Program-made: the position numbers and the translations under genes
Notes under the pieces: generated by a model
Database searches by the model: none
What the model saw: the letters and a program-made list of their open reading frames with translations, nothing else
What the model was told of the DNA's origin: nothing
Shown here: positions 34,202 through 43,302 of the stretch, piece by piece
How the letters are laid out: every line of letters begins with the position of its first letter
How positions within the stretch are numbered: the stretch's first letter is position 1
NCBI GenBank assembly: GCA_017624275.1
Contig: JAGANG010000077.1
Location: 1-54,934, forward strand
Reading direction: 5' to 3'
Length of the DNA: 54,934 bases
Source of the DNA: Spirochaetales bacterium
Lineage (GTDB): Bacteria > Spirochaetota > GWE2-31-10

Positions 34202-35926
34202 TTACTGTCCCATAATGTAAAAAATATCCATTACGGCCACCAGCAATCCTAACCCCATCAATAATACAAGAGTTGCAAAATTTAAAATATAAACATAACG
34301 CATTCTTACCGGTTTACGCATTACCATTTCGACTACACTCATGACAATATATCCGCCGTCAAGTGCAGGTAAAGGCAATAAATTAAAAAATGCCAATGCT
34401 AATGAAATATTAGCCAATACAAGAAAGAAGTTTCTCATTCCTTCTATAAAACTATTAGAAAAACCTGCATCGGCGATATTCTTCATTAAATAACCTATTT
34501 TTATCGGACCGCCGACTTGTTCGCTGATATCTCCTTTTGGTTTTGCAATCAATGCATAAGTAGATAATGCTGTCATTTTTATCAATTTATTACTCTCTTT
34601 AAAGCTTTCACCTAATGCTGCAAACCAATTTTTCCCTTTCATCTCACGAATTTCAAAATAATAAGGAAGGAAAATATCTTTCTGTTCAAAATTATTTACA
34701 TTAATATCAATGTCGAATTCCGTATCATTACGCAAAACAGTTAAAGTCCCGGCAGTTTTTGTTTCCCACAGATTCATCAAATAACGTTCTACAAACACTG
34801 TTGAAATTAAATCTCTTTTTCCGCCTATTGCCGTAATTTTATCGCCATTTTGTAAATCCAAAAACTTTGCTAGTTTAGATTCTTCTGCTCGATCTATAAG
34901 CGGCTCTTGATAAAAATAAACTCCGAGTAAAGGACGCATAGTATTTTTGTCCCACTCCGGCAAAACTTGAAATTCTAACTTTTCACCGTTACGGTCTACG
35001 ACTACTTTTAGTTTTGAACGAGTACCGGCCAACATCATTTCTTCTGTTAAATCACTAAAAGAATCAATAACATGATTATTTACCGAAATTATTTTATCAC
35101 CGGAAAGCAAACCTGCTTTTTTTGCCGGAGAAATCGACGCTTCTTCTCGCCCTACATCATCAGACAATAAAATCTTATTAGGAATAATAACTTCTTTCCT
35201 TGCTCCGACAAAAACAAGCGAGAACAAAATAATTGCAAATAAATAATTCATAAACGGCCCGGCAAAAGCTACCAACAAACGTTTAAACGGATGAACTCCG
35301 AAAAAGCTGTCCGAATCTCTTAATTTTCTCAAGTTCATTGCTTTATAAACAAGATTTATAAAATCTTTGCGTTCTTTTTCATTTGTAAAACCTTTATCAT
35401 CTAAATGATATTCAAATTCATGTATTCCGACAGACTCCAGATATTCTAATAAAACAAAAATATCTTTATCACTTAAATCTTTTTTTCTTACACAAACATT
35501 GCCGCTTTGTTCATAGCAATCAAACAAACATTCTGCATCAGGTCGATTTTCTTTATCTTTCGTAAGTTCTAAAAACTTTGCAGATTCTATTGTTTGTGGC
35601 GGCAATTTTTTATAAAACTTTGCTAATTTTTCATCAGAAATTTTGTTATTCAAAATCGAAGCCAATAAACGAAACTTTTTTTCAGTCAAGATTTCCGGCA
35701 AATCATCTTTAAGAGCATCTTGTTTAAATTGACAAAAACCGCCCATCGGAATTGCTCCGATTTGATAAACGGTATCGCCTTTTTTAAAACCAAATACTTT
35801 CGGTCCCATCCCGATTGAAAAACATTCAACTTTTACTCCAAATAATTTAGCAACAAAAAAATGTCCCAATTCATGAATAAAAACAAGAAATCCGAATCCT
35901 AAAATTGCTAATAACAAAGAAAACAA
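34202..35926 (-). CDS. rseP: RseP-type site-2 intramembrane metalloprotease
   Basis: RseP cleaves membrane-embedded substrates such as anti-sigma factors and signal-peptide remnants. The 574-residue protein has the zinc motif H-E-L-G-H (18-22), the membrane segment with A-G-P-F-M-N-Y (222-228), a PDZ region with G-L-L-S-G-D-K-I-I-S-V-N, and the second active motif N-L-L-P-L-P-A-L-D-G-G near the C-terminus. It is more than 100 residues longer than E. coli RseP; the extra part lies at about 72-205, between G-G-F and H-P-F-K-R-L. The start codon is TTG at 35926, one base after the dxr stop, with GGAG 6 nt upstream. Confidence 0.93.
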   Translation of the reverse strand: MFSLLLAILGFGFLVFIHELGHFFVAKLFGVKVECFSIGMGPKVFGFKKGDTVYQIGAIPMGGFCQFKQDALKDDLPEILTEKKFRLLASILNNKISDEKLAKFYKKLPPQTIESAKFLELTKDKENRPDAECLFDCYEQSGNVCVRKKDLSDKDIFVLLEYLESVGIHEFEYHLDDKGFTNEKERKDFINLVYKAMNLRKLRDSDSFFGVHPFKRLLVAFAGPFMNYLFAIILFSLVFVGARKEVIIPNKILLSDDVGREEASISPAKKAGLLSGDKIISVNNHVIDSFSDLTEEMMLAGTRSKLKVVVDRNGEKLEFQVLPEWDKNTMRPLLGVYFYQEPLIDRAEESKLAKFLDLQNGDKITAIGGKRDLISTVFVERYLMNLWETKTAGTLTVLRNDTEFDIDINVNNFEQKDIFLPYYFEIREMKGKNWFAALGESFKESNKLIKMTALSTYALIAKPKGDISEQVGGPIKIGYLMKNIADAGFSNSFIEGMRNFFLVLANISLALAFFNLLPLPALDGGYIVMSVVEMVMRKPVRMRYVYILNFATLVLLMGLGLLVAVMDIFYIMGQ

Positions 35927-35927
35927 A

Positions 35928-37106
35928 TTATTCTCCTTTTATAAAGGTTATTGCCTTTGACGCTATTTCACATGAAAGTTGATCTATTTTTACTAAATCA
36001 TCAACATTATTTAATTTTTTAGAGAAATTTTCTTTTTCTAATAACTCTAAAGATTTTTCCATTCCGCCTTCAATTTGCAAGAATGAAATTTTTTCATCCA
36101 AAAACTGCATAACAAGATATTCATTGACGTTATTAAAAAATGCAGGATATATTCCTTCCCTTTTACCGCATTGAATTGCAAAATCTAACATTCTGAATTT
36201 TTGCATATCTATCGGTAAAAACTCCAATGTAAAACCGTTAAAAAAATTCAATCTGCTGTAATTATTTTCTATTACATCTGGATAAGAAAAAGCATTTTGT
36301 ATAGGAATCGCCATGTCTTTAGGCCCAAGCTGTGCGTAAATTTCGCCGTCAACCATTTCTACCATAGAATGAATTAACGATTGCGGATGAACGACAACAT
36401 TGATTTTTTCGTAAGGCATGGAAAAAAGATAATGAGCTTCGATTACTTCCAGTCCTTTATTTGCCATCGTAGCAGAATCAATAGAAATTTTTCGTCCCAT
36501 ACTCCAGGTAGGATGTTTTAATGCATCTGCCGGAGAAATTTTACTCCATTCACTTTTATCTGTATTAAGAAAAGGACCGCCGGACGCTGTAATATGGATA
36601 TTTTTTATAAGATCTAACGGTTTGTCTTTTAATAAAGAAAAAATCGCCGAATGTTCTGAATCTACAGGAATAATCTTACAATTATTTTTTTTTGCCTCGT
36701 CAAATAATAAATTCCCGGCACAAACAACGCTTTCTTTATTTGCCAAAGCCAATTCTTTACAATGAGGCATTACGGCAAACGATAACGTTACTCCGGCTTT
36801 CCCGGCAACGGCATTTAACACCACATCCGTATTATCATTACAAATGCGTTCCATTCCGTCACTTCCGCTGTAAATTGTGATTCCGTCACATTCAATGGAA
36901 GTTTTACCGGTCTGATTAAAAAAATACTCACCATCGGCACAAATCGCATAATTGGGACGATATTTCTTTACAATCTCAAGCAGTTTGTCCAATTGCCTGT
37001 TCGCAGAAATCGCATGAAGATGAAAACGGTCACTGTGGTTATCCAAAACTTTTAACGCAGAAGTCCCTATTGAACCGGTAACTCCCAAAATTGTAATATT
37101 TTTCAT
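35928..37106 (-). CDS. dxr: 1-deoxy-D-xylulose 5-phosphate reductoisomerase
   Basis: Dxr makes MEP in the non-mevalonate isoprenoid pathway, supplying undecaprenyl carriers used with uppS. The 392-residue protein has the NADPH loop G-V-T-G-S-I-G (8-14), A-N-K-E-S, V-D-S-E-H-S-A (metal-binding), T-A-S-G-G-P-F, H-P-x-W-S-M-G-x-K-I-x-I-D-S-A-T and N-K-G-L-E-V-I-E-A-H, all typical. Its start overlaps the cdsA stop by one base (TAATG). No other MEP-pathway gene is in the window. Confidence 0.97.
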   Translation of the reverse strand: MKNITILGVTGSIGTSALKVLDNHSDRFHLHAISANRQLDKLLEIVKKYRPNYAICADGEYFFNQTGKTSIECDGITIYSGSDGMERICNDNTDVVLNAVAGKAGVTLSFAVMPHCKELALANKESVVCAGNLLFDEAKKNNCKIIPVDSEHSAIFSLLKDKPLDLIKNIHITASGGPFLNTDKSEWSKISPADALKHPTWSMGRKISIDSATMANKGLEVIEAHYLFSMPYEKINVVVHPQSLIHSMVEMVDGEIYAQLGPKDMAIPIQNAFSYPDVIENNYSRLNFFNGFTLEFLPIDMQKFRMLDFAIQCGKREGIYPAFFNNVNEYLVMQFLDEKISFLQIEGGMEKSLELLEKENFSKKLNNVDDLVKIDQLSCEIASKAITFIKGE

Positions 37107-38068
37107 TATTTACTCACAATAAATGAAAAATAAACTTGCAATATTACAAAATAAATAGGCAACAAAAACAACAATGTATCTACAGAATCTAAAACTCCGC
37201 CACGTCCCATTATCACATGACCAGAATCTTTTACATTAACACTGCGTTTTACAACTGACTCTACCAAATCTCCAATCGGTACTAAAAAACCGCTTAATAC
37301 CGGAAACAGAAAATAAAAAGCAACAGGCATTTGTGATAAATATTTATGAAACAATCCATAATAAACACCTACAAACGCAAAAGTTGTCAAATATCCGCCG
37401 ATATATCCGGCTAATGATTTATTCGGACTGGCAGTAATTCCCAACTTTTTCTTTCTACCGAAAGTCATTCCAAAAACATAAGCAAAAATATCATTTACCC
37501 AAATACAAATCGTAAGGAATATCACCAACATCGCCGAAAATTGCGTACCTTGAGATTTTACACAATAAAAAATCGGTACATTCGGAACATCTGCAAGCTT
37601 ATTTACAGGGTCGATGTTCAATAAGAACGGAAGCACAAAGGATGGAATCCCAATATACAAGATACCAAACAATGTATATGCAATTTTTTCAAATGAAGCT
37701 GTCAAATCTTTTGCAAAAATATCACGTGCATATATAAAAGATAAAAGTGAAATCAAGAAAAGAAAAAACAACGGCAATGCTTGCGGATATGAATGAATTG
37801 AAAAATAATTGTTTGCATAAATATAAGCAAATATATAAATCAGTAAATTCACTCCGGGAATAAAATGTCGATTAACTTTAATACCTTTATTAAAGATGAG
37901 TGAATTTATTTCAAAACTTCCGAGATAAGTAATGACAAAACCAAAAATCAACACCAAGAAAATATGACTTTTTAATGGAAAAAATAATGTCAGGAAAACT
38001 ACAGGAACGGTTATTGTTGTTAAGAGCATTCGTTTAAACAAATTACTTTGAAAAAAGTCTTTTAGCAT
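37106..38068 (-). CDS. cdsA: Phosphatidate cytidylyltransferase
   Basis: CdsA forms CDP-diacylglycerol from CTP and phosphatidate in the inner membrane. The 320-residue protein has about eight hydrophobic spans and the C-terminal signature S-V-V-K-R-S-V-N-V-K-D-S-G-H, continuing M-G-R-G-G-V-L-D-S-V-D, where G-R-G-G and D-S replace the usual G-H-G-G and D-R. It lies between uppS and dxr, the usual order in many bacteria. The start has AAGGAG and 6 nt to ATG. Confidence 0.94.
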   Translation of the reverse strand: MLKDFFQSNLFKRMLLTTITVPVVFLTLFFPLKSHIFLVLIFGFVITYLGSFEINSLIFNKGIKVNRHFIPGVNLLIYIFAYIYANNYFSIHSYPQALPLFFLFLISLLSFIYARDIFAKDLTASFEKIAYTLFGILYIGIPSFVLPFLLNIDPVNKLADVPNVPIFYCVKSQGTQFSAMLVIFLTICIWVNDIFAYVFGMTFGRKKKLGITASPNKSLAGYIGGYLTTFAFVGVYYGLFHKYLSQMPVAFYFLFPVLSGFLVPIGDLVESVVKRSVNVKDSGHVIMGRGGVLDSVDTLLFLLPIYFVILQVYFSFIVSK

Positions 38069-38126
38069 TTATACTCCTTTTCGGGGAAACACGAATTTGA
38101 CAATCAAAGATAGCTCTTTTAACATT

Positions 38127-38819
38127 TTATACACCGCCAAATCTTCGATCTCGATGATAAAAAGAATCTATCGCCTTATCAATTTCTGTTTTACTCATAT
38201 CCGGCCATAACGTATCTGTTACATAAAATTCCGAATATGCTGCTTGATATAAAAAATAGTTACTTATACGGAATTCTCCGCTTGTTCGTATTATCAAATC
38301 CGGATCTGGATAATCTGAAGTCAAAAGGTACTTGCGTATTTCTTTTTCATCCGTACAACTAACTTTATCAGCTAACATTTTATTTAATGCTTGTGCAATA
38401 TCATACTGTCCGGAATAATTAAACACAAGCAAAACTGTTACAGAATTAAAATTCTTACTATTCTGTTCTATTTCTTCTATTGCGTTACAAACATCAGATG
38501 GTATACCGTTTTTATCACCGATATGAACAATCCGAATTTGATTATCAATATAGAATTGAAAATCATTTTTAAAATGATCAATAATCAATTTCATTAAAAA
38601 AGAAACTTCATCTTTAGGACGTTTCCAATTTTCTTTTGAAAAAGTATAAAGAGAAACAAAGGGAATTTTATGAGCTTTTGCATGCAAAATTACCTCTTTG
38701 GCTTTTTTTACACCTTCCTTATGACCAAAAGTTCTGGGCAACAAGCGTTTTTTCGCCCATCGCCCATTACCGTCCATTATGAAAGAAATATGTTCCAGTT
38801 TTTTTTCTTTAGAACTCAA
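38127..38819 (-). CDS. uppS: Undecaprenyl (isoprenyl) diphosphate synthase
   Basis: UppS adds isopentenyl units to make the C55 lipid carrier for cell-wall precursors. Motifs are F-I-M-D-G-N-G-R-W-A with the catalytic Asp, L-Y-T-F-S-K-E-N-W-x-R-P, and R-T-S-G-E-F-R-I-S-N-Y-F-L-Y-Q. No ATG lies before the catalytic motif. The best start is TTG at 38819, with AAGGA about 11 nt upstream; another TTG at 38843 would add 8 residues. Either way the gene overlaps the 3' end of frr. Confidence 0.94.
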   Translation of the reverse strand: MSSKEKKLEHISFIMDGNGRWAKKRLLPRTFGHKEGVKKAKEVILHAKAHKIPFVSLYTFSKENWKRPKDEVSFLMKLIIDHFKNDFQFYIDNQIRIVHIGDKNGIPSDVCNAIEEIEQNSKNFNSVTVLLVFNYSGQYDIAQALNKMLADKVSCTDEKEIRKYLLTSDYPDPDLIIRTSGEFRISNYFLYQAAYSEFYVTDTLWPDMSKTEIDKAIDSFYHRDRRFGGV

Positions 38820-39366
38820 GGATTTCTTTTTCCTTCTTTTCAAAAATTTTTGTTATTTCATCAATAAATTTATCTGTTAATTTTTGAACATCATCAAGAC
38901 CTTTCTTTTCCTGATCTTCAGCTATTTCATGGTCTTTCAACAATTTTTTTAATTGCTCATTTGCGTCTCGGCGTAAGTTTCTGATAGCAACTTTTGCTTG
39001 TTCTGCAATTTGTTTTGCACTTTTCGCTAACTCAACACGAGTTTCTTGTGTTAAAGGAGCTATCGTAATACGAATAATACTTCCGTCATTGTTTGGATTA
39101 AATCCTAACTCAGCTTTTAAAATAGCTTTCTCAATAGGAGCAAGCATATTCTTTTCCCATGGAGAAATCGTAATCAAACGAGCTTCCGGAACACTGATTT
39201 GTGCCACCTGATTAATAGGTGTCGGAGTTCCGTAATAATCAACCATAACTTTATCAAAAACCGCAGTTGACGCTCTTCCGGTTCTAACTTTTTTTAATTC
39301 CTCTTGGTATGCCGCAATTGCTTTAGCAGCTTTATCACTAAATTGATTTTTAACATCATCTAACAT
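38809..39366 (-). CDS. frr: Ribosome recycling factor
   Basis: RRF splits post-termination ribosomes with EF-G. The 185-residue protein has the usual length and motifs: K-V-R-T-G-R-A-S (24-31), D-Y-Y-G-T-P-T-P-I-N-Q-V-A, I-S-P-W, N-P-N-N-D-G-S-I-I-R-I, and R-N-L-R-R-D-A-N. The start has AAGGAG 6 nt before ATG. It follows pyrH by 19 nt. Confidence 0.97.
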   Translation of the reverse strand: MLDDVKNQFSDKAAKAIAAYQEELKKVRTGRASTAVFDKVMVDYYGTPTPINQVAQISVPEARLITISPWEKNMLAPIEKAILKAELGFNPNNDGSIIRITIAPLTQETRVELAKSAKQIAEQAKVAIRNLRRDANEQLKKLLKDHEIAEDQEKKGLDDVQKLTDKFIDEITKIFEKKEKEILEF

Positions 39367-39385
39367 TTATTACTCCTTTTATCTT

Positions 39386-40093
39386 CTATTCTACAATAGT
39401 TCCGACTTTTTCACCACGACAAACTGCTTCCAGATTGCCTTTTTGTGTCATATCATAAACAAGAAGTTTCATATTATTTTTCGCAAGCAATTGAATTGCT
39501 GTTAAATCTAAAACTTCTAACTTTTTTTCAATAATTTCATTATATGAGACTTTCTCATAACGTTTCGCATCCGCATTTTTCATCGGATCGCTATCATAAA
39601 CGCCGTCAACTTTAGTTGCTTTAGCCAAATAATCAGCTTTTATCTGCAAACTACGCAATGCTGCTGTCATATCGGTAGAGAAATACGGACTTCCTATTCC
39701 TCCAGCAAAAACAACGACTCCGCCTTCTTTAAACTGGCGTTCAACTACATCTGCATTAAAAAGAGGTGCAATCCCGTCAATCTGAACACCAGATTGCAAG
39801 ATTGCATTCACTCCGTTCCCCCTCAATCGCTCCACAAGAGCAAGAGCATTAATCACCGTTGCCATCATCCCCATGCTATCACCAAGAAGACGATCATAAT
39901 TACGAATATTCAAATCCGGAGTTGCACCACGAAAAATATTTCCACCGCCTATAACAAACCCCAATTCTGCTTTCGTATTTTTTACAGCTCCGGCAATCTC
40001 TGAACATATAGTATCAACTACTGTCCAATCTATACCGGCCTGAAGAGATCCTTTTAAGACCTCTCCAGATAATTTTACCAGTATTCTAGACAA
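39386..40093 (-). CDS. pyrH: UMP kinase
   Basis: PyrH phosphorylates UMP to UDP. The 235-residue protein shows L-V-K-L-S-G-E (6-12), G-F-V-I-G-G-G-N-I-F-R-G, D-R-L-L-G-D-S-M-G-M-M-A-T-V-I-N-A-L-A and F-A-G-G-I-G-S-P-Y-F-S-T-D, classic bacterial UMP kinase motifs. The start codon is TTG at 40093, with GGAG upstream inside the tsf end and only two bases after the tsf stop; no ATG is available. Confidence 0.97.
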   Translation of the reverse strand: MSRILVKLSGEVLKGSLQAGIDWTVVDTICSEIAGAVKNTKAELGFVIGGGNIFRGATPDLNIRNYDRLLGDSMGMMATVINALALVERLRGNGVNAILQSGVQIDGIAPLFNADVVERQFKEGGVVVFAGGIGSPYFSTDMTAALRSLQIKADYLAKATKVDGVYDSDPMKNADAKRYEKVSYNEIIEKKLEVLDLTAIQLLAKNNMKLLVYDMTQKGNLEAVCRGEKVGTIVE

Positions 40094-40095
40094 GA

Positions 40096-40929
40096 TTATT
40101 CTCCAACGTTAAAACGAATAAAGTTTACAACTTTAACTTCAGTACCTAAAGCCTTAGATGTATTTGCTACGTATTGTTGTACAGAAATTTTATCATCTTT
40201 AATATATTTTTGATCCATCAAACAAATTTCTGATTTATATTTTGAAAGTTTTCCTTTAAGGATATTTTCAAGAATATTAGCAGGTTTATTTTCTCCTTCC
40301 ATTTGTTTAGCAAAAATAGCTTTTTGTTCTTCCAAATCTGCTTCCGGAACATCATCTCCTACTAAATACATAGGAGCTGATGCAGCAACATGCAATGCAA
40401 TGTTTTTAGCCATATCAGCAAATTCTGTTTTTTCTGCAACAGCTTTATCAGCCATATCATAAACAACAACAACACCGATTTGGTTGTTACCGTGAATATA
40501 AGTAGAAACATACTGATTATCTGCAACGTTTAAGCATTTCAATTTTTTAACATTAACGTTTTCTTTTGTAATCTGTGCAATGTGCTGTAAATCTTCTTTA
40601 TAATCATCAGCGTTTTCAGAACCTTTATCGATGATTTTTCCTACAAGCTCATTACAAGCATCTTTAAACTGTGCATTGTTAGCAACAAAGTCTGTTTCAC
40701 ATGCAACTAAAGCGATTGCAACTTTTCCGTCTTTTGTTCCGACATAAACGCCGCCTTCTTTAGTTTCACGGTCACTTCTTTTCTTTGCGTCAGCTAATCC
40801 TTTTTCTTTCAAAATTTTCATAGCTTCGTCAATATTTCCGTTTGATGCTTCCAATGCTTTTTTACAATCAAGCATTCCGGCATTAGTAAGATCTCTTAAT
40901 TCTTTTACTTGTTGCATTGATACTGCTAT
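40096..40929 (-). CDS. tsf: Elongation factor Ts, probable AUA start
   Basis: EF-Ts recycles EF-Tu-GDP. The protein has V-K-E-L-R-D-L-T-N-A-G-M-L-D-C-K-K-A-L at the N-terminus and the core T-D-F-V-A-N-N, as expected. The first ATG (40917) gives only three residues before the conserved V-K-E-L-R and leaves 18 nt between GGAG and start. In frame upstream, ATA at 40927-40929 lies exactly 6 nt after AGGAG and gives (M)A-V-S-M-Q-Q, matching the usual length and paralleling M-A-V-V-T-M in rpsB. A stop two codons before the ATA excludes anything longer. The start at 40929 is inferred; 40917 is the conservative alternative. Confidence 0.85.
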   Translation of the reverse strand: MAVSMQQVKELRDLTNAGMLDCKKALEASNGNIDEAMKILKEKGLADAKKRSDRETKEGGVYVGTKDGKVAIALVACETDFVANNAQFKDACNELVGKIIDKGSENADDYKEDLQHIAQITKENVNVKKLKCLNVADNQYVSTYIHGNNQIGVVVVYDMADKAVAEKTEFADMAKNIALHVAASAPMYLVGDDVPEADLEEQKAIFAKQMEGENKPANILENILKGKLSKYKSEICLMDQKYIKDDKISVQQYVANTSKALGTEVKVVNFIRFNVGE

Positions 40930-40939
40930 TTTTTACTCC

Positions 40940-41710
40940 TTATTCTTCATCATTTGATTCATTTTCTTTTTTTTCAGGAACAACACTGTTCATATCTACA
41001 GGTTCTTCTTCTACAATTACTAATTCTTCATCAGAACCAGAATCTAAACAAGCATTTCCGATGATTTCACAGAATAAGTTAATAGCACGAATTGCATCAT
41101 CATTTCCTGGGATTGGATAATCTACAACATCCGGGTTACAATTTGTATCTACAACTGCAACTACAGGAATTCCCAATTTTTTTGCTTCTGCAATAGCAAT
41201 TGTTTCTTTTTTAGAATCAATGATGAAAAGAACGCCAGGAAGCTTTTTCATTCCTTTAATTCCGCCGAGATTCTTTTCTAATTTTTCTTTTTCTTTTTGT
41301 AATAATTGTTTTTCTTTCTTTGTAATAGATTCAAAAGTTCCATCAACTTCCATTTTTTCAATTTTTGTCAAACGGTTAATTGATTGTTGAATTGTAGAAA
41401 AGTTTGTAAGCATTCCACCTAACCAGCGGTTGTTTACATAAAATTGTCCGCATCTTTCAGCTTCTCTTTGAACAGCCAATCTAGCTTGTTTTTTTGTTCC
41501 TACGAAAAGAACCGGTTTACCTTCTTTAGCTACTTTTCTGATAATTTCGTAAGCTTTTTTTACTTCTACTGTTGTTTTTTGAAGGTCGATGATATGAATC
41601 CCGTTTCTTTCAGAGAAAATATATCTCTTCATTCTAGGATCCCATCTTTTTGTTTGATGTCCGAAATGAACTCCAGACTCCAATAAACTTTTCATTGTTA
41701 CTACTGCCAA
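40940..41710 (-). CDS. rpsB: 30S ribosomal protein S2
   Basis: S2 is recognised by [15 protein letters not shown] (9-23), [25 protein letters not shown] and [10 protein letters not shown]. The family N-terminus supports the TTG start at 41710 (M-A-V-V-T-M-K-S), which has AAGGAG 7 nt upstream. An acidic C-terminal tail of about 30 residues extends beyond the core. The 177-nt gap before it, after maf, may hold a leader or promoter but shows no clear boxes; an imperfect CCGGTT/AACCGG repeat spans the maf stop. Confidence 0.97.
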   Translation of the reverse strand: MAVVTMKSLLESGVHFGHQTKRWDPRMKRYIFSERNGIHIIDLQKTTVEVKKAYEIIRKVAKEGKPVLFVGTKKQARLAVQREAERCGQFYVNNRWLGGMLTNFSTIQQSINRLTKIEKMEVDGTFESITKKEKQLLQKEKEKLEKNLGGIKGMKKLPGVLFIIDSKKETIAIAEAKKLGIPVVAVVDTNCNPDVVDYPIPGNDDAIRAINLFCEIIGNACLDSGSDEELVIVEEEPVDMNSVVPEKKENESNDEE

Positions 41711-41887
41711 TTCAATACTCCTTAAATTAAAAATTTATCTTTTTTTTCTTTTTCTAATTTACCGACACTACAGGCAACAGCAAAGCAATGAACGATTTAT
41801 CTCAAGATATTCCAAAGCTTCGGATACACCATTATTTCTCGTGCACTTTACCGCATGCAGTAAATGCCGGATATTTCTGCGTACCGG

Positions 41888-42481
41888 TTACATAAACCGG
41901 AAACCAGATTGACGGAGAAGTCTATATAACAATTCTAAAGGCAACCCAACGACATTGCTGTAAGACCCCTCAATTTTTTCAACAACACAGGCAAATATCC
42001 CCTGAATTGCATAGCCGCCAGCATACCCATCAAAAAGGCGATTGTCAAGGTAAAAATCAATAAATCGCTTTTCTAAATTGCAAAATTTCACAAAAGTTAC
42101 ACTTTCACCTTGATATTTTACTCCGTTTTCCAAATCCAACAATGTCACCCCGGAATAAACCTTATGTGTATTGCCCGACAATCTTAAAATATTATATTCT
42201 GCCTCTTCACGATTTCCCGGTTTGCCCAAAATTTCACTGTCAAAATAAACAATTGTATCTACTCCGCAAACCCAGCGAGCATTATCCGGTAACACCGCAG
42301 CTCTAGCTTTACCTTCCGATAAATTACGAACATAAACTTCTGGAGAACAAATTCCCTGAACTGTTTCATCAAAATTTTGAGGTACAACACAAAAAGGAAT
42401 CCCCACACTTTCTAATAATTCTTTTCTGCGAGGAGACGCCGAAGCTAGATATAATAAATCATTATTTTCATTAAAATTCAT
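41888..42481 (-). CDS. maf: Maf-like nucleotide pyrophosphatase
   Basis: Maf proteins hydrolyse non-canonical or modified nucleoside triphosphates. From the ATG at 42481 the protein has 197 residues with L-A-S-A-S-P-R-R-K-E-L-L (11-22), F-D-E-T, G-V-D-T-I-V and the C-terminal Y-A-I-Q-G-I-F-A. The ATG lies 5 nt after the pheA stop; the frame extends 8 codons into pheA but has no better start. It is probably co-transcribed from secA through rpsB. Confidence 0.9.
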   Translation of the reverse strand: MNFNENNDLLYLASASPRRKELLESVGIPFCVVPQNFDETVQGICSPEVYVRNLSEGKARAAVLPDNARWVCGVDTIVYFDSEILGKPGNREEAEYNILRLSGNTHKVYSGVTLLDLENGVKYQGESVTFVKFCNLEKRFIDFYLDNRLFDGYAGGYAIQGIFACVVEKIEGSYSNVVGLPLELLYRLLRQSGFRFM

Positions 42482-42486
42482 AATTA

Positions 42487-43302
42487 TTAATACATTCCGA
42501 CACAATTATAGTAAACACATTTACTTTCAATCTCTTTTAACATTGCTTGATTCTTTTCGATATCAGACAACGTATCAAATTCTACAACAAACAAGTATTC
42601 CCAATTCTTCATTCTTGAAGGCCTGGAAGAAATCTGTGTCATATTACAATTATAATCATTAAAAATTTTTAATACTTGATAAAGAGCTCCCGCTTGATTC
42701 TGTAAAGAGAAAAGAATGATGGAATGCTTTCCGAATTCAACAGAAGATGTTTTCCCTACTACAAAAAAACGAGTTTCATTACCTTCATTGTCATTTATGT
42801 TTTCTCGTAAAACATTTAAACCATAAACTTCCGATAGAATTTTTGCACCGATTGCAGCTGATGATTTTTCCGCAGCAGCAATCTTAGCAGCAACAGCGTT
42901 AGACAAAGCATCTATTAATTCTGCATTCGGCAAATTCTTATTAAGAAAATCCCGACATTGCGATAATGATTGCGGATGAGCATAAATAAATTTTATATTT
43001 TCAATATCCGCTTCTTTTGATAACAAATTCTGCACAATAGGAAGACGAATCTCATTAAGAACTTTTAGATTGCTGCTGATTAACAAATCAAACGTATCGT
43101 TTACCATACCGCCTGTAGAATTTTCAGCCGGAACGACACAATAATCCGCTTTATTCTCATTTAAAATATTATTTGCTTCTGAAATACGTATAAAATTCTC
43201 ATTTACCAACTGTAAGTTTGGAGTTTTATTGCAATATTGTAATGCCGCTAAATGAGTGAAAGCCCCTTCAGCTCCGAAAAAAGCAACTTTCTTATTTATC
43301 AT
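42487..43302 (-). CDS. pheA: Prephenate dehydratase (monofunctional)
   Basis: PheA converts prephenate to phenylpyruvate for phenylalanine. The 271-residue protein has F-F-G-A-E-G-A-F-T-H at the N-terminus, the catalytic N-E-T-R-F-F block, and a C-terminal ACT domain with Q-N-Q-A-G-A-L-Y and S-S-R-P-S-R-M, the Phe-binding E-S-R-P-like motif, so feedback inhibition is likely. There is no chorismate mutase domain. The start overlaps aroQ by 11 nt, so it is coupled to another aromatic pathway gene. Confidence 0.95.
   Translation of the reverse strand: MINKKVAFFGAEGAFTHLAALQYCNKTPNLQLVNENFIRISEANNILNENKADYCVVPAENSTGGMVNDTFDLLISSNLKVLNEIRLPIVQNLLSKEADIENIKFIYAHPQSLSQCRDFLNKNLPNAELIDALSNAVAAKIAAAEKSSAAIGAKILSEVYGLNVLRENINDNEGNETRFFVVGKTSSVEFGKHSIILFSLQNQAGALYQVLKIFNDYNCNMTQISSRPSRMKNWEYLFVVEFDTLSDIEKNQAMLKEIESKCVYYNCVGMY

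Noticed and set aside
41711-41887. S2 autoregulatory leader before rpsB
   Set aside because: Only weak inverted repeats are present, one spanning the maf stop; no known leader structure could be recognised.
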